Shown in pieces: positions 31,183-41,090 of a stretch of 64,000 bases of DNA (position 1 is its first letter; every line of letters starts with the position of its first letter). The translations under genes and the position numbers were made by a program. Source of the DNA: Girardinichthys multiradiatus (lineage: Eukaryota > Chordata > Actinopteri > Cyprinodontiformes > Goodeidae); contig NC_061806.1 of the NCBI RefSeq assembly GCF_021462225.1, forward strand, positions 1,984,001-2,048,000, in the 5' to 3' direction. Below the pieces are notes generated by a model. The model worked only from the letters and a program-made list of their open reading frames with translations, ran no database searches and was not told the origin of the DNA.

Positions 31183-31725
31183 ATGAATAATCATGAAATT
31201 GAGAGCCTGATGCGTCATCTGCTGGGAGATTTGTTTTGTGGTGTGTGGCCGTGCGACCAGCTCCCGCTGCTAGCTGACAAATTCCCAGGGCCGGCCTACT
31301 TTATTGTGAATACACATCCTTCACACATGCCTGGAGAACACTGGTTAGCTCTGACTTTGGATGAGAATGGTCAATCCAGCTTTTTTGACTCTTATGGATT
31401 CTCTCCGGATTTCGAGTTCTACCCGTCAAGCATCGTAACATTTTTAGAAGACAGATCCTCAAAAATATTGTATCATAATAATCAGCTTCAAAACACTCTG
31501 TCCACTGTGTGCGGTCACCATTGCATTTTTTATCTATGTCATAGAGCGTGCGGATTATCAATGCAGCAAGTGTTGTCGAAATACACCGGAGATGTGATTA
31601 AGAATGATTTAATGGTATCTAACTTTGTGAAAAAATATCAGAAATGTGTCATTAATCAAAGTTGTACATTTTATACTCACGGAACATGCTCTTTGGAGAT
31701 ATTTATGGATTGTTATGGAATTTAA
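31183..31725 (+). CDS. pro: Polinton adenovirus-type cysteine protease, intact
   Basis: 180 aa, starting 11 bases after the capsid stop. The catalytic residues of the adenain/Ulp1-like (C5) fold can be read: His53 (GEHWLAL), Asp69 (FFDSYG), Gln103 and Cys110 (STVCGHHC). The family cleaves virion precursor proteins during maturation. Length is close to that of adenoviral proteases (about 200 aa). The frame has no stops and the triad is present, so an active enzyme is possible. The AATAAA at 31848 could end its transcript. Confidence 0.88.
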   Translation: MNNHEIESLMRHLLGDLFCGVWPCDQLPLLADKFPGPAYFIVNTHPSHMPGEHWLALTLDENGQSSFFDSYGFSPDFEFYPSSIVTFLEDRSSKILYHNNQLQNTLSTVCGHHCIFYLCHRACGLSMQQVLSKYTGDVIKNDLMVSNFVKKYQKCVINQSCTFYTHGTCSLEIFMDCYGI

Positions 31726-31847
31726 AATGTCTTATTTTTTTTTTCATTGTTTGTTTTTTTTTTTCTTCTTATGATTTAATATTTGTGTAATGATATCATA
31801 TGTTAGTGTGTGAAGTAGAGAACGAAGCTAGACTTGAAAATATAATC

Positions 31848-31862
31848 AATAAATATTTTATT
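31848..31862. terminator. Two-way polyadenylation signals between convergent genes
   Basis: AATAAA on the plus strand (31848-31853) is followed by TTTATT (31857-31862), an AATAAA on the minus strand. They lie between the stop codons of the rightward protease and the leftward 241-aa gene, so one palindromic block could serve both transcript sets. Confidence 0.65.
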
Positions 31863-31905
31863 GAATAAAAGAAATAGGCTACATGTTTCATTTTCTTATA
31901 ACGGT

Positions 31906-32631
31906 TTATGGTGAAAATGTAATCCATCGGGGTGGTAGTGTCGTCTTACGAAGAGACCTTTTTGATCTCCCATCAGCATTTTTTGGATCTTCCAGCTCAG
32001 ATCTCGACCAGTAGGGAGAATGAGTTATCTGCCTTCTTCTTCTTGTTCTTCTCTGCTTAACGCTGGGGGGTGTACCCCCATTTTCAATAGATGTACCCTC
32101 TGTTTTGAACCGTCTATATTCATCACGAGCATAAGGGTTAATGACTGAAGATATGGGGATGTTTACCTCTGACAAGGTGTGTAGAAAGTCTGACCACCCT
32201 TGGGGTAGCCATGCTCCAGATTTTTTAAACGGAAGGATGAGATTTTTCAACAAGTCAAACATGTGGGACCCCTTTACAACATTCCCTTTATATACAAATT
32301 CACCTCGCGAAGTCCAACTCTCACTTCTTTCGGATAATTTCTCCAAAATGTACTCAGCATTTTTACGGTTATGCTTCGGTAGGCTTTTCAGTACATCCGT
32401 AACAATCTGATCCGAAGCAACCTGGTCCTGCCCCGGGCCTTGTTTTTCTTGGGACTGCTCATGCTCAGGAACCTCTGTGTCACGCTGAAGCGTCAAGCTC
32501 ACCTGCTGTTCTTCTTTCACACCTTGCTTGAGTAGAGTCAGATACCTTTGCAAAAGCGCATCGTATTTCTTGATTTTTTCATAAGAAGTCAGATGGAGGA
32601 GGTTTGAATGTAACACAGATGACCATCGCAC
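31906..32631 (-). CDS. Conserved Polinton gene of unknown function, intact
   Basis: 241 aa from ATG at 32631. The N-terminus (SYEKIKKYDALLQRYLTLLK) may be helical. A glutamine/glutamate-rich linker follows, then a conserved domain (LPKHNRKNAEYILEKL, WTSRGEFVYKGNVVKGSHMFDLLKNL, PQGWSDFLHTLSEVNIP). The C-terminus is very basic (KQRRTRRRRQI, KRSLRKTTLPPRW). I have the impression of relatives beside the F54H12.2-like gene in other fish and invertebrate elements, but know no function; a DNA-binding virion protein would fit. Its start overlaps the end of the polymerase remnant frame (32589) by 43 bases, so the two are closely packed. Confidence 0.65.
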   Translation of the reverse strand: MRWSSVLHSNLLHLTSYEKIKKYDALLQRYLTLLKQGVKEEQQVSLTLQRDTEVPEHEQSQEKQGPGQDQVASDQIVTDVLKSLPKHNRKNAEYILEKLSERSESWTSRGEFVYKGNVVKGSHMFDLLKNLILPFKKSGAWLPQGWSDFLHTLSEVNIPISSVINPYARDEYRRFKTEGTSIENGGTPPSVKQRRTRRRRQITHSPYWSRSELEDPKNADGRSKRSLRKTTLPPRWITFSP

Positions 32632-32858
32632 GTCACATCTAAATCAGGAGGTCTGATCATCACTGCTGTCTGATCATCTAAACCAGCCCTGTGTTGCCAC
32701 TCCCTCCCCAGCTCTAAAGCCTGATTATCAGTAAGGTTAGAGTCAGGGACGTGTGCAAGACTTATGGCAAAGCATAACTGATTACCGGTATTATCTACAA
32801 TATACAGGTGACGCTTTTTCTCCTGCAGGGTCATTAACTACCTGTAGAAAAAATTCCA

Positions 32859-35025
32859 CAGGGCTCAGTACTTGGGCCAATTCTCTTTACTATATATATG
32901 CTTCCAATAGGTCAAATTATTAGGCAGCATGGGATACATTTTCACTGTTACGCTGATGATACTCAGCTTTACTTATCCATAAATCCTGATGAACCCAACC
33001 AGTTAGATAGGCTACAAGCATGTCTTGAAGATATAAAAACTTGGATGACGTTAAATTTTTTGCTTCTAAATTCAGACAAGACAGAAGTTGTCGTCTTTGG
33101 ACCGGAGTCTTTAAAAAAGAAACTGCTTAGTCAATCACTTAACCTGGATGGCATTAAATTGACCTCTGATAATAAAGTAAAAAAGCTTGGTGTTATTTTT
33201 GACCAGGACATGTCATTTAAATCCCATATTAAACAGGTTTCTAGGATTTCCTTCTTTCATCTCCGGAACATTGCCAAAATTAGAAATATCCTATCTAGGA
33301 GTGACGGTGAAAAACTAGTCCATGCATTTGTTACTTCAAGGCTGGACTATTGTTATTTGTTACTATCAGGATGTCCACAAAATGCAGTTAAAAGCCTTCA
33401 GCTGATTCAAAATGCTGCAGCAAGAGTTCTGATGAAAATTAAAAAGAGAGATCATATTTCTCCTATTTTAGCTTCCCTTCATTGGCTCCCTGTTAAATCC
33501 AGAATAGAATTTAAAATTCTCCTCCTCACATATAAAGCCCTTAATGATCTAGCTCCATCGTACATCAGAGATCTGATTGGTCCATATGTTCCTAACAGAG
33601 CACTTCGTTCTCAGACTGCAGGTTTACTGGTGGTTCCTAGAGTCTCTAGAAGTAGAATGGGAGGCAGATCCTTTAGTTATCAGGCTCCTCTCCTGTGGAA
33701 CCAGCTCCCAGTTTTAGTCCGTGAGGCAGACACCCTGTCTACTTTTAAGGCTAGGCTTAAAACTTTCCTTTTTGATAAAGCTTATAGTTAGAGTGGCTTA
33801 GTTTATCCTGAGCTATCTTCCTTATTTTCTACCTCCATCTTCTTCCCTCCCTGTTGGTTGGAGTAAGGGGGAGTCAGGTTTAGCCTAAACCAGCTCAGTT
33901 ATGGTTGAGGTGCAAACACACCCTCCATTTCTGCTACCTGTGTGACCCCTTCTCTTTTCCAATGGTTATAATCAGTCTGACAGAGGGAGGTATCCCAATC
34001 CTTGTGGTTTTTAGTATAACAATGACCATCAGTGGGACCCTTTGTGGGGTTCCTTGAGACAACATTGTTGTAAATAAGCGCTGTTTAATTAAATAATCTG
34101 AACTGAAACTATCTGTGTAGTTATGCTGCTATAGGCTTAGGCTACTGGAGGACATAATGACCACTTTCACCCTCTTAGCTACATTCTCACTCTACTCCAA
34201 TTTTGCATTGTTTGCTGTTATTGCATCTTTTAACCTTGTTCTCTCTTTTCTCTTCCTAGAAGCTACACCTGGCCTGGCTCTGTGTCTGCCTGTGACACCT
34301 TTCTGGAGAGGGGAATCGTCCGAGCTTCTGCTGGCAACAGCTTAATGCTCACCTTCTACAGATGATCCACATAGCCCTGTCTTCTAATGTTTAACCCTGT
34401 CTCTCTCCTAGACATGGCAATTGACTGAGCTTCTACTGTGACTAACTCTATGTGCTCTCTTTCAGACTCTAACGTTGAAAACTGGCTCAGTTTATCTGTT
34501 CTTTCTTTCTAGGTGAAACGACTAAAGGAGCTACATCCATTAACATTTACTTTTCCTTCCCATAGAAAGTACTCCTGGATCAGTGCTTCTTTGTTCTCTT
34601 TGTGTCTCTGCTCTGTTCTCTCAAACCCCCAGTTGGTCGTGGCAGATGGCCGCTCACATTGAGCCTGGTTCTGGTTCTGCTGGAAGTTTCTTCCTGTTAA
34701 AAGGGAGTTTTTCCTCTCCACTGTCGCTACATGCATGCTCAGTATGAGGGATTACTGCAAAGTCAACACCAGTGACTGTCCACTGTCTCTACATGCTCAT
34801 CCGGGAGGAGGGAATGCTGCAAGTCACTGACTGGATGCAATCTGCTGGGTTTCATTAGATAGAAAAACCTTTTATCCAATTTGAATAAAAAGCTAACTCC
34901 AACTGCACTGTTCAATTGTTAGGATTAATTGGAATGTATGAACCTAACTGTTGTGAAGTGCCTTGAGACAACATGTGTTGTGAATTGGCGCTATATAAAT
35001 AAAACTGAATTGAATTGAATTGAAC
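32859..35025 (+). mobile_element. L2-like retrotransposon inserted in polymerase remnant
   Basis: A 5'-truncated L2 with an 8-bp target duplication AAATTCCA (32851-32858 and 35026-35033) and a 3' tail GAATTGAATTGAATTGAA after GGCGCTATATAAATAAAACT. It starts inside the reverse transcriptase and includes about 1.2 kb of untranslated 3' sequence. It is younger than Polinton A, which it interrupts. Confidence 0.88.
32898..33791 (+). pseudogene. L2 reverse transcriptase, C-terminal part
   Basis: 297 aa in one frame with the catalytic FYADD-type box ([12 protein letters not shown]), the block [15 protein letters not shown], the RT thumb region (VKKLGVIFDQDMSFKSHI) and the C-terminal block (HWLPVKSRIEFKILLLTYKAL). 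The endonuclease and most RT palm motifs are missing because of 5' truncation. The frame itself has no stop, so the insertion is not very old. Confidence 0.85.
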
Positions 35026-35737
35026 AAATTCCAGGTTATTATCTGCAGGCATTTCAGCGTTGGACTGTACTAACTCATCTAAAAAATCCTCAAAAGCAGG
35101 CAGAATCATATTCCCATCATCGTTAATGGTAAACGTGACGTTACGGTTCAGATTTTCCCCGACTAATTCTAGCTGCACAACATTGTTACGTCTGGCTAAA
35201 GATCTTGCAGTATCGGCTAATTCACTGAGAATACGCATGATGTTTATATAGACTGCAGCGAGATCAGGGACATTCCCAGGGCAGGGAGGCGGGATGGTAA
35301 AAGGTCTCCTTATTTCAATGTTATTAAAACGTTCACGTTCAACAGTCGCAGGATGATCTCCCTCAATCTGATCAGGGTTGAGTGCAACCTCTGGATTGAA
35401 ATTACCGCCATGCTGCCCAGTATGATCAGCGGCGTGTGACGTTAAAGGAATTTGTAAGTCAGCTGATTCATTTTGCTGAATGCTGGGTGGAGACGGTGCT
35501 CTATTTAAATCTTCAACAGCCTGTTCTAGCGAGCTTAAAAAGTCACCGTACAGATTTTGATTTATTACATTTTCACTGTTAGCAGGAGATGCATTTAACC
35601 CGATGTTATCTGCTACATCAGCATTAACAGGAATTTCACTAAGTTGAGCAACAACATTCCTTATCTCATTTAGCGTATGTGTGATCTGGCTTTCCATATT
35701 AACATCAGAAGAAGAAGAAGAAGACCCAGGGATCAGT

Positions 35738-36895
35738 TTAAATTACCTTGATATCAGCACTATGTTTCAGTAACAATGTCTGACATGCAGCCAGAAGCGT
35801 TAAACTTGATGCTTTATTACAACGGTCACGTAAGGATAGGGGAACTCTCTGTCTGCGCTGTTGCTGTCCAGGTCTCGATGAAATCTGCTCCACCATCAAC
35901 GTTGCCTCTGGAAAGATAAAGAAAAAAAATTAATTAATGAAATATGCAAATTAATTCAGTAGGTAAATGAGTATAAGAAGAATTAAACTTACCATTCAAT
36001 AAACCTTTAACAAGCCTCGCCCTGGTATACAGAGCACAGAGTCGCCGTCTTTTCCTCAATTTAAGATATTCTGTGAAACAAAATAAAGTTACCTTACAAT
36101 GCAGGTCTTTTGTAAAAAAAATCTGGTTTCTGTGAAGATTTGGATAGAACAGAATTTGAAATACTATAACTTACTCCGTACACGGGGTATTTGAACGGTT
36201 CCGGGCGGTTCCAACTCTTCCTGCACTGAACTGGTACAGTTCTGCTGAATGTTATTGATGCTTGGATTCTGGTTTAAATCATTTGATATATCTGTAAAAT
36301 ATTTTATCAGGGGTTAAAACAAGTCTGCAATATCGCACAGACCTGTGAAAACATATGCATAGAAATATATATATATTTTTTTTACTTACTCTCCTCTCCC
36401 GGAGCTGTTAATTTTTCCGGCGCACGGTCAGGTGACTGTGGTACATGAATGGCTTCGCCCTCTATTTCATGTTTAGCTGGGATCGGATTGTCTTTTTTAA
36501 AGACAAGTTTCCGTCTCAACTTTGATTTTTTCGGAGGCAGACGGTTACAAACGCTGACCTCTCCAACGTTCAGGAATATGTCTCTTGTTAAATCTGTAAG
36601 TAGAATTTATTTCATTTATTTTTTAAATCACAAAATAGCATTCACCAGTTGACTAAACTAGATGTTGTTGTTGCAGTTAATAATTACCATAGTCAGACTG
36701 TGTAAAAACAATACCATCCAGCTCATCACTCGTGGGTTCTAAAGAATATAAGTTAAACAATATTATTATCCAACGAGCATTCACAAGCACTTAAAGAATT
36801 CTTAAAGATGATTACTTACTACTGAAGATTTCGTTGTATCTTTCGATAGAAGCAGAATGTTCACCTTCTTCGTTTCCTGAAATATTTTCCGACAT
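35738..36895 (-). CDS. Six-exon spliced Polinton gene, unknown function
   Basis: Minus-strand exons can be read at 36895-36820, 36738-36688, 36593-36390, 36291-36175, 36070-35993 and 35907-35738. Each intron (81, 94, 98, 104 and 85 bases) has a GT donor (mostly GTAAGT) and a pyrimidine-rich AG acceptor, and each junction keeps the frame, giving 232 codons including the stop. The product would have an acidic N-terminus, a basic patch in exon 3 (KKSKLRRKL), a second in exon 5 (KLRKRRR) and a glutamine/arginine patch in exon 6. A CCAAT box (36946-36950 on the plus strand as ATTGG) lies upstream. No family is recognised; a nuclear regulator is plausible. Exon 6 could instead splice on (donor-like GTAATT at its end) toward the polymerase frame starting at 35697. 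Confidence 0.7.
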
Positions 36896-37532
36896 TTTTT
36901 TTTTTCTGCTTCTCCTTACAAGTGTTCTAAAAATATTTCAGTGTAATTGGTTAAAAATAAACTTTTAGCTACCAGACTTATAGCCAGGAAAATAGCACAT
37001 TTCCTCTTAATTACTTTGACTACATTTGGTGTGAAGACTGTGTCTGAGACAATACGCAAGAAACAGCTGCGGATGTCTGAGGTCTGGTCACCTATTAATT
37101 AAACAGTGGATGTGTATTGACTGAGACAATGCTCCAGACTTTGGGCCAGGAAAAGAGCACTGTCAGTGTGAAGACTGTGTCTGAGACAATACACAAGAAA
37201 CAGCTGTGTATGCCTTAATTCAATAAACAGTGACTGAGGATTTTATAACCTTTATTTTTTATTTTTTCAGTTCATTTATTTCTCTGTTTTAGATCATCTC
37301 TACAAGTTACTGGTGCAGATTAGATTGCTCAAACATTTGAGCAGAGGAAGAAAGGTTCTGTATCTACTTTTTGTCTCCTTGTTTTTTAGCTGTAAAAACA
37401 TCCATCTAAATAACCCGTGTTAAAACAAAATTAATTTACAATTCTGTCAGGTTCTCTCTTTTTATCAGAATTTCGTGTGATGTGCCTGCATTAACCTGAG
37501 TGACCTTTTAAAGTGGATAAACTACATGTTTT

Positions 37533-37561
37533 GTTTTTAGATGTAAAAAACATCTAAAAAC
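37533..37561. repeat. Perfect hairpin in right inverted repeat
   Basis: Mirror copy of the palindrome at 24447-24475, with 12-bp arms and a five-base loop. Confidence 0.8.
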
Positions 37562-37655
37562 ATACAATTAGAAAGATTCGCTTCCTTGTATTGACAACAT
37601 CCGGCTAATGACAACATCTGGCTAATGACAACATCCGATTAATGATGATATCCGG

Positions 37656-37718
37656 TTACGTCACAGGAAGGCCCAACCACCGGAAGTCCCTCCCTAGGAT
37701 GTCCCAGCCACCGGAAGT
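37656..37718. promoter_or_regulatory. CRE-like and ETS-type sites in right inverted repeat
   Basis: TTACGTCA at 37656-37663 and CCGGAAGT at 37680-37687 and 37711-37718, mirroring the left end with one ETS-type unit fewer. Confidence 0.5.
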
Positions 37719-37778
37719 CCCGCCCCCCTGTCAAAATTTTCACACCTCGTTTGTTTGAAGGATGTACATTTAGTCTCT

Positions 37779-37784
37779 GAGCAT
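37779..37784. repeat. Target site duplication, right (GAGCAT)
   Basis: Matches 24176-24181 exactly and directly follows the element end. Confidence 0.9.
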
Positions 37785-39105
37785 AACTACAGCGATATTT
37801 CAGGATAACCTTAGCCACTCTAACTATAACCTTAATCAAAAAGGAAAGTTTTAGGCTAGCCTTAAAAGTAGACAGGGTGTCTGCCTCATGGATTAAAGCT
37901 GGGAGCTGGTTCCACAGGGGAGGACCCTGATAACTAAAGGATCTGCATCCCATTGTATGTCTAGAGACTCTAGGAACCACCAGTAAACCTGCAGTGTGAG
38001 TACGAAGTGCCCTGTTAAGAAGATATGAAACAATCAGATCTCTGATGTATGATGGAGCTAGATCATTAAGGGCTTTATATGTGAGGAGGATAATTTTAAA
38101 TTATATTCTGGATTTAACAGGGAGCCAATGAAGGGAAGCTAAAGTAGGAGAAATATGATCTCTCTTTTTAATTTTCATCAGAACTCTTGCTGCAGCATTT
38201 TGGATCAGATGGAGGCTTTTAACTGCATTTTGTGGACATCCTGATAGTAACGAATTACAATAGTCCAGCCTTGAAGTAACAAATGCATGGACTAGTTTTT
38301 CAGCGTCACTCCTGGATGGGATATTTCTAATTTTGGTAATGTTCCGGAGGTGAAAGAAGGAAATCCTAGAAACCTGATTAATATGGGATTTAAATGACAT
38401 GTCCTGGTCAAAAATAACACCAAGCTTTTTAACTTTGTCACCGGAAGTCAATTTAATGCCAGGTTAAGTGATTGACTAAGCAGTTTCTTTATCAAAGACT
38501 CTGGTTCAAAGACGACAACTTCTGTCTTGTCTGAATTTAGAAGCAGAAAATTTAAAGTCTTCCAAGTTTTTATGTCTTCAAGACATGCTTGTAGTCTATC
38601 TATCTGGTTGGGCTCATCAGGATTTATGGATAAGTAAAGCTGAGTATCATCAGCATAAAAGCGAACATTTATCCCATGCTGCCTGATAATTTTACCTATT
38701 CGAAGCATATATATAGTGAAGAGAACTGGCCCAAGAACTGAACCCTGTGGTACTGCACAGCACTGGAGTTTGAAGATGATTTATCATTTACATGAACAAA
38801 ATGGAATCACTCAGAAAAATAAGATTTAAACCAGCCTAGCGCTGTTCCCCTGATCCCTACAGCATGTTCCAGCCTTTCTAAGAAAATATGGTGATCCACT
38901 GACTCAAAGACAGCATTGAGATCTAACAGGACAGGTACAGACACATCTCAATTATCTGAGGCTAGGAGAATATCATTAGTGGCTTTCAGCAGAGCTGTTT
39001 CAGTGCTATAATGAGCTCTGAAACCTCCCTCATTGATTGTCAGTGTTCTGCGCAACCCAAAGGCAGCTGCAATTCGCAGCACCACTGTGCACAGATGGCA
39101 GGTAT
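37785..39105 (-). mobile_element. L2-like element, 5' part (split by Polinton A)
   Basis: Minus-strand continuation of the L2 at 23826-24181. The reverse transcriptase text matches the L2 at 32898-33791 ([43 protein letters not shown]) but is broken by frameshifts and stops near 37980, 38100 and 38450. Further upstream part of the RT palm is visible to about 39100. Confidence 0.85.
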
Positions 39106-40400
39106 TGTTGGAATTAGGATTATTGATAAATTAATATATATCAAGAATTATAATTAACAATCATAATTTGACAAACTTAATTTCTTAATCAAAATCCTCA
39201 TTTATGAATCGAGACCAGAGATGTCTTCTGGTGTTGTAACTGTGGCTCAACGCCATTGATAATTACAATCGTTAAATACTCAATAATAATTGATAACTAT
39301 TACCAGAGATGTAATTGTTTAATCAACCGTTTCTGCCGAAACGTGGGGAACTTTTAACCTTATTTTGACTGACGAATCACTTTTGCACAAAATAAACACA
39401 AAACACCTTCTCTTATCTATGTGAATATTTATTAAATCACAGCCTGATACAATTCACTCTTCCGATTTAATAATCTTCACCTACTCAAACATGCAAAGTT
39501 CTACACAAAAAGGGGGTAAAATATCTAACTAAACAAAATAAAACAAAACAGCAGTGGATGTGTATGGGATCAAACCAGCAGTTAAGTGATAATATGACAA
39601 GGGAATATGGTGTTGAACCAAGCTTTGGGAGCGAAGCCCACCAGAAAGTGTAGCTCAGTGAGATGCACAGTCATAAACCTTCCCCACCAGCAAGGTTGTA
39701 AACCCCGAGGACAAAGGGTAATAAAACTTTTGGCGGCAAGCCAGTAAGCAGTAAAGTTGAAGACAAAGAAAATGGTTGATTTTCACCATAAGGTTATTAT
39801 AACAGTCCAGTTTCACAGCGCACCTGTGCGCAGGTGTTTGCACGGTAAAGACACACTTGCGAGACACGGTGGCCTCCGAAAGTACCAGCAAGTTTCAAAA
39901 CAATGGCATGCACATACAATTCAGAACACATTAGACTCTAAATGGGGACTCTAATCGCACTAAAACCTCCTCTACCCTGCCCAGACTATTTCTAAGAAAG
40001 AAATAAAAATAAAGGATGGGTTTTACTTGTCATTGTCTCCTCTCAGCAGAGGGAGAGAGAAGATGGGGGAAAGTTGGAAGTTAACGTGCGTCCACAGTTA
40101 ACTTCAGGAAGAGCGGTCAATCTTCGTCCTCTGGCCTCCTTGGCGAAAGGGGAAAATATGATCTGACCGTCAGGAGTTGACTGGACAAAGCAAGGTGGCA
40201 ATCCGTCTCCTTGAAACTCTGTGGTTTTTTGGTTACGTGTTAAACTCACGTCTTCGATCAGCAAAGTGAAATGTTTAGCCTTCTTATTCCTGAAACCTCT
40301 TTTTATGAATTTTTCGTTGGCCGGCGAAGGAGAATGAATGAAATCCACTTGGGAGTCTTCTCCAGAAATTGATGCGCTTCAGTTGCTGGTCCGGTCTCCA
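39106..40400. repeat. Unclassified block, possibly solo LTR-like
   Basis: Starts near TGTTGGAATTAGGATTATTG and contains AT-rich repeats of GATAATTA type. I have a weak impression of a fish LTR but cannot find a matching partner or clear ends. No gene seen. Confidence 0.25.
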
Positions 40401-40559
40401 GCGTGAAAAGCAGCTTCTTTCAAATGTTCGCCTTCCTATGTTGCCTCCTGTGACGTCAGACCTGGGACGGTCATATCAGCCGCAGTGGCCTCTGGGTTTT
40501 GTAGTACAGACTATCCTGTGGTACAAAATGGCCGATGACGTTGGAAAGGCACAGTGGCA

Positions 40560-41090
40560 TCCAGCAATGTGCAAATAGTCCAATATTCAGCAAACAAGTG
40601 GTCCAACAGTATGATTGCTCCTGCACCACTGTGCGTCCTCAAGTTTGGCTCCATTTCCATCAGAACTGCAAGAAGAGACAGAAACTACAACACAGTTGTA
40701 TCAAGACCCTAAAAATGCCCCTTGAGTATGCACCAACCCCCCTGGTGGTGCTGGTTCTGGGGTGTTTTGCTGCAGGAAGGACTGGTCCACTGCACAAAAA
40801 AGATGGCATTATGAGGTAAGAACATTATGTGGAAATAATAACATCTTGAGACATCAACCATAAATTTAAAGCTTGGACACAAAGGGGTCTTGGATTTGTG
40901 TCCCTGGATAATAACCTGAAGGACAACAAAGTTGAAGGTTGGAGCCACCATCACAAAGCCCTGATCTTAGTCCCATAGAAAATTTGTGGGCAGAGCTGAA
41001 AAGGAGTGTGTAAACAAGGTGGCCTACAGACTTGACCCAGTTACACCAGACCTGACAGGGGGAATGTTTCAAACTTCCAGCAAGTATTGT
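40560..41090 (+). pseudogene. Tc1-like transposase remnant
   Basis: Short frames read VLGCFAAGRTGPLHKKDGIMR, then a decayed DNxPKH-like region, then a PIENLW-like block (CCCATAGAAAATTTGTGG) and PTDLTQLHQT. They correspond to the second half of a Tc1/mariner transposase. Several stops and frameshifts make it inactive; ends are not identified. Confidence 0.7.

Larger units (their letters stand above)
32589..35697 (-). pseudogene. polB: N-terminal remnant of protein-primed DNA polymerase B, split by L2
   Basis: The frame from ATG at 35697 runs to the L2 insertion at about 35026. After the insertion the match resumes at about 32850 and ends at 32589. The segment with VQLELVGENLNRNVTFTIN and AFEDFLDELVQSN, and the segment with KKRHLYIVDN and NQLCFAISLAH, look like the N-terminal region of Polinton type-B DNA polymerases, which replicate the element. 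Exonuclease and polymerase motifs, which would need roughly 800-900 more residues, are absent. A frameshift near the insertion point also breaks the frame. The direct repeat GATGATCAGAC near 32654-32680 may mark a deletion junction. The family call rests on memory of these blocks. Confidence 0.6.
24182..37778. mobile_element. Complete Polinton/Maverick-like element, copy A (13.6 kb)
   Basis: The element is bounded by matching 6-bp duplications, has ends AGAGACTAAATG...CATTTAGTCTCT and inverted repeats of about 0.8 kb. It carries a retrovirus-like integrase, minor and major capsid candidates, a small basic protein, an adenovirus-type protease, an N-terminal DNA polymerase B remnant and unnamed genes. 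Without the later L2 insertion (about 2.2 kb) it is about 11.4 kb, short for a vertebrate Polinton (usually 15-20 kb). The shortfall fits the loss of most of the polymerase and of the packaging ATPase, neither of which I find. It sits inside an L2 element. Confidence 0.92.
36974..37778. repeat. Polinton A right terminal inverted repeat
   Basis: About 805 bases, inverted copy of 24182-25040. Differences by eye are a few substitutions and lower copy number of the 31-bp and 17-bp tandem units. Confidence 0.92.

Noticed and set aside
24182..37778. CRISPR array, operon or bacterial phage interpretation
   Set aside because: The tandem units in the ends lack spacer structure, and the splice sites, polyadenylation signals and surrounding fish repeats point to a eukaryotic virus-like element.
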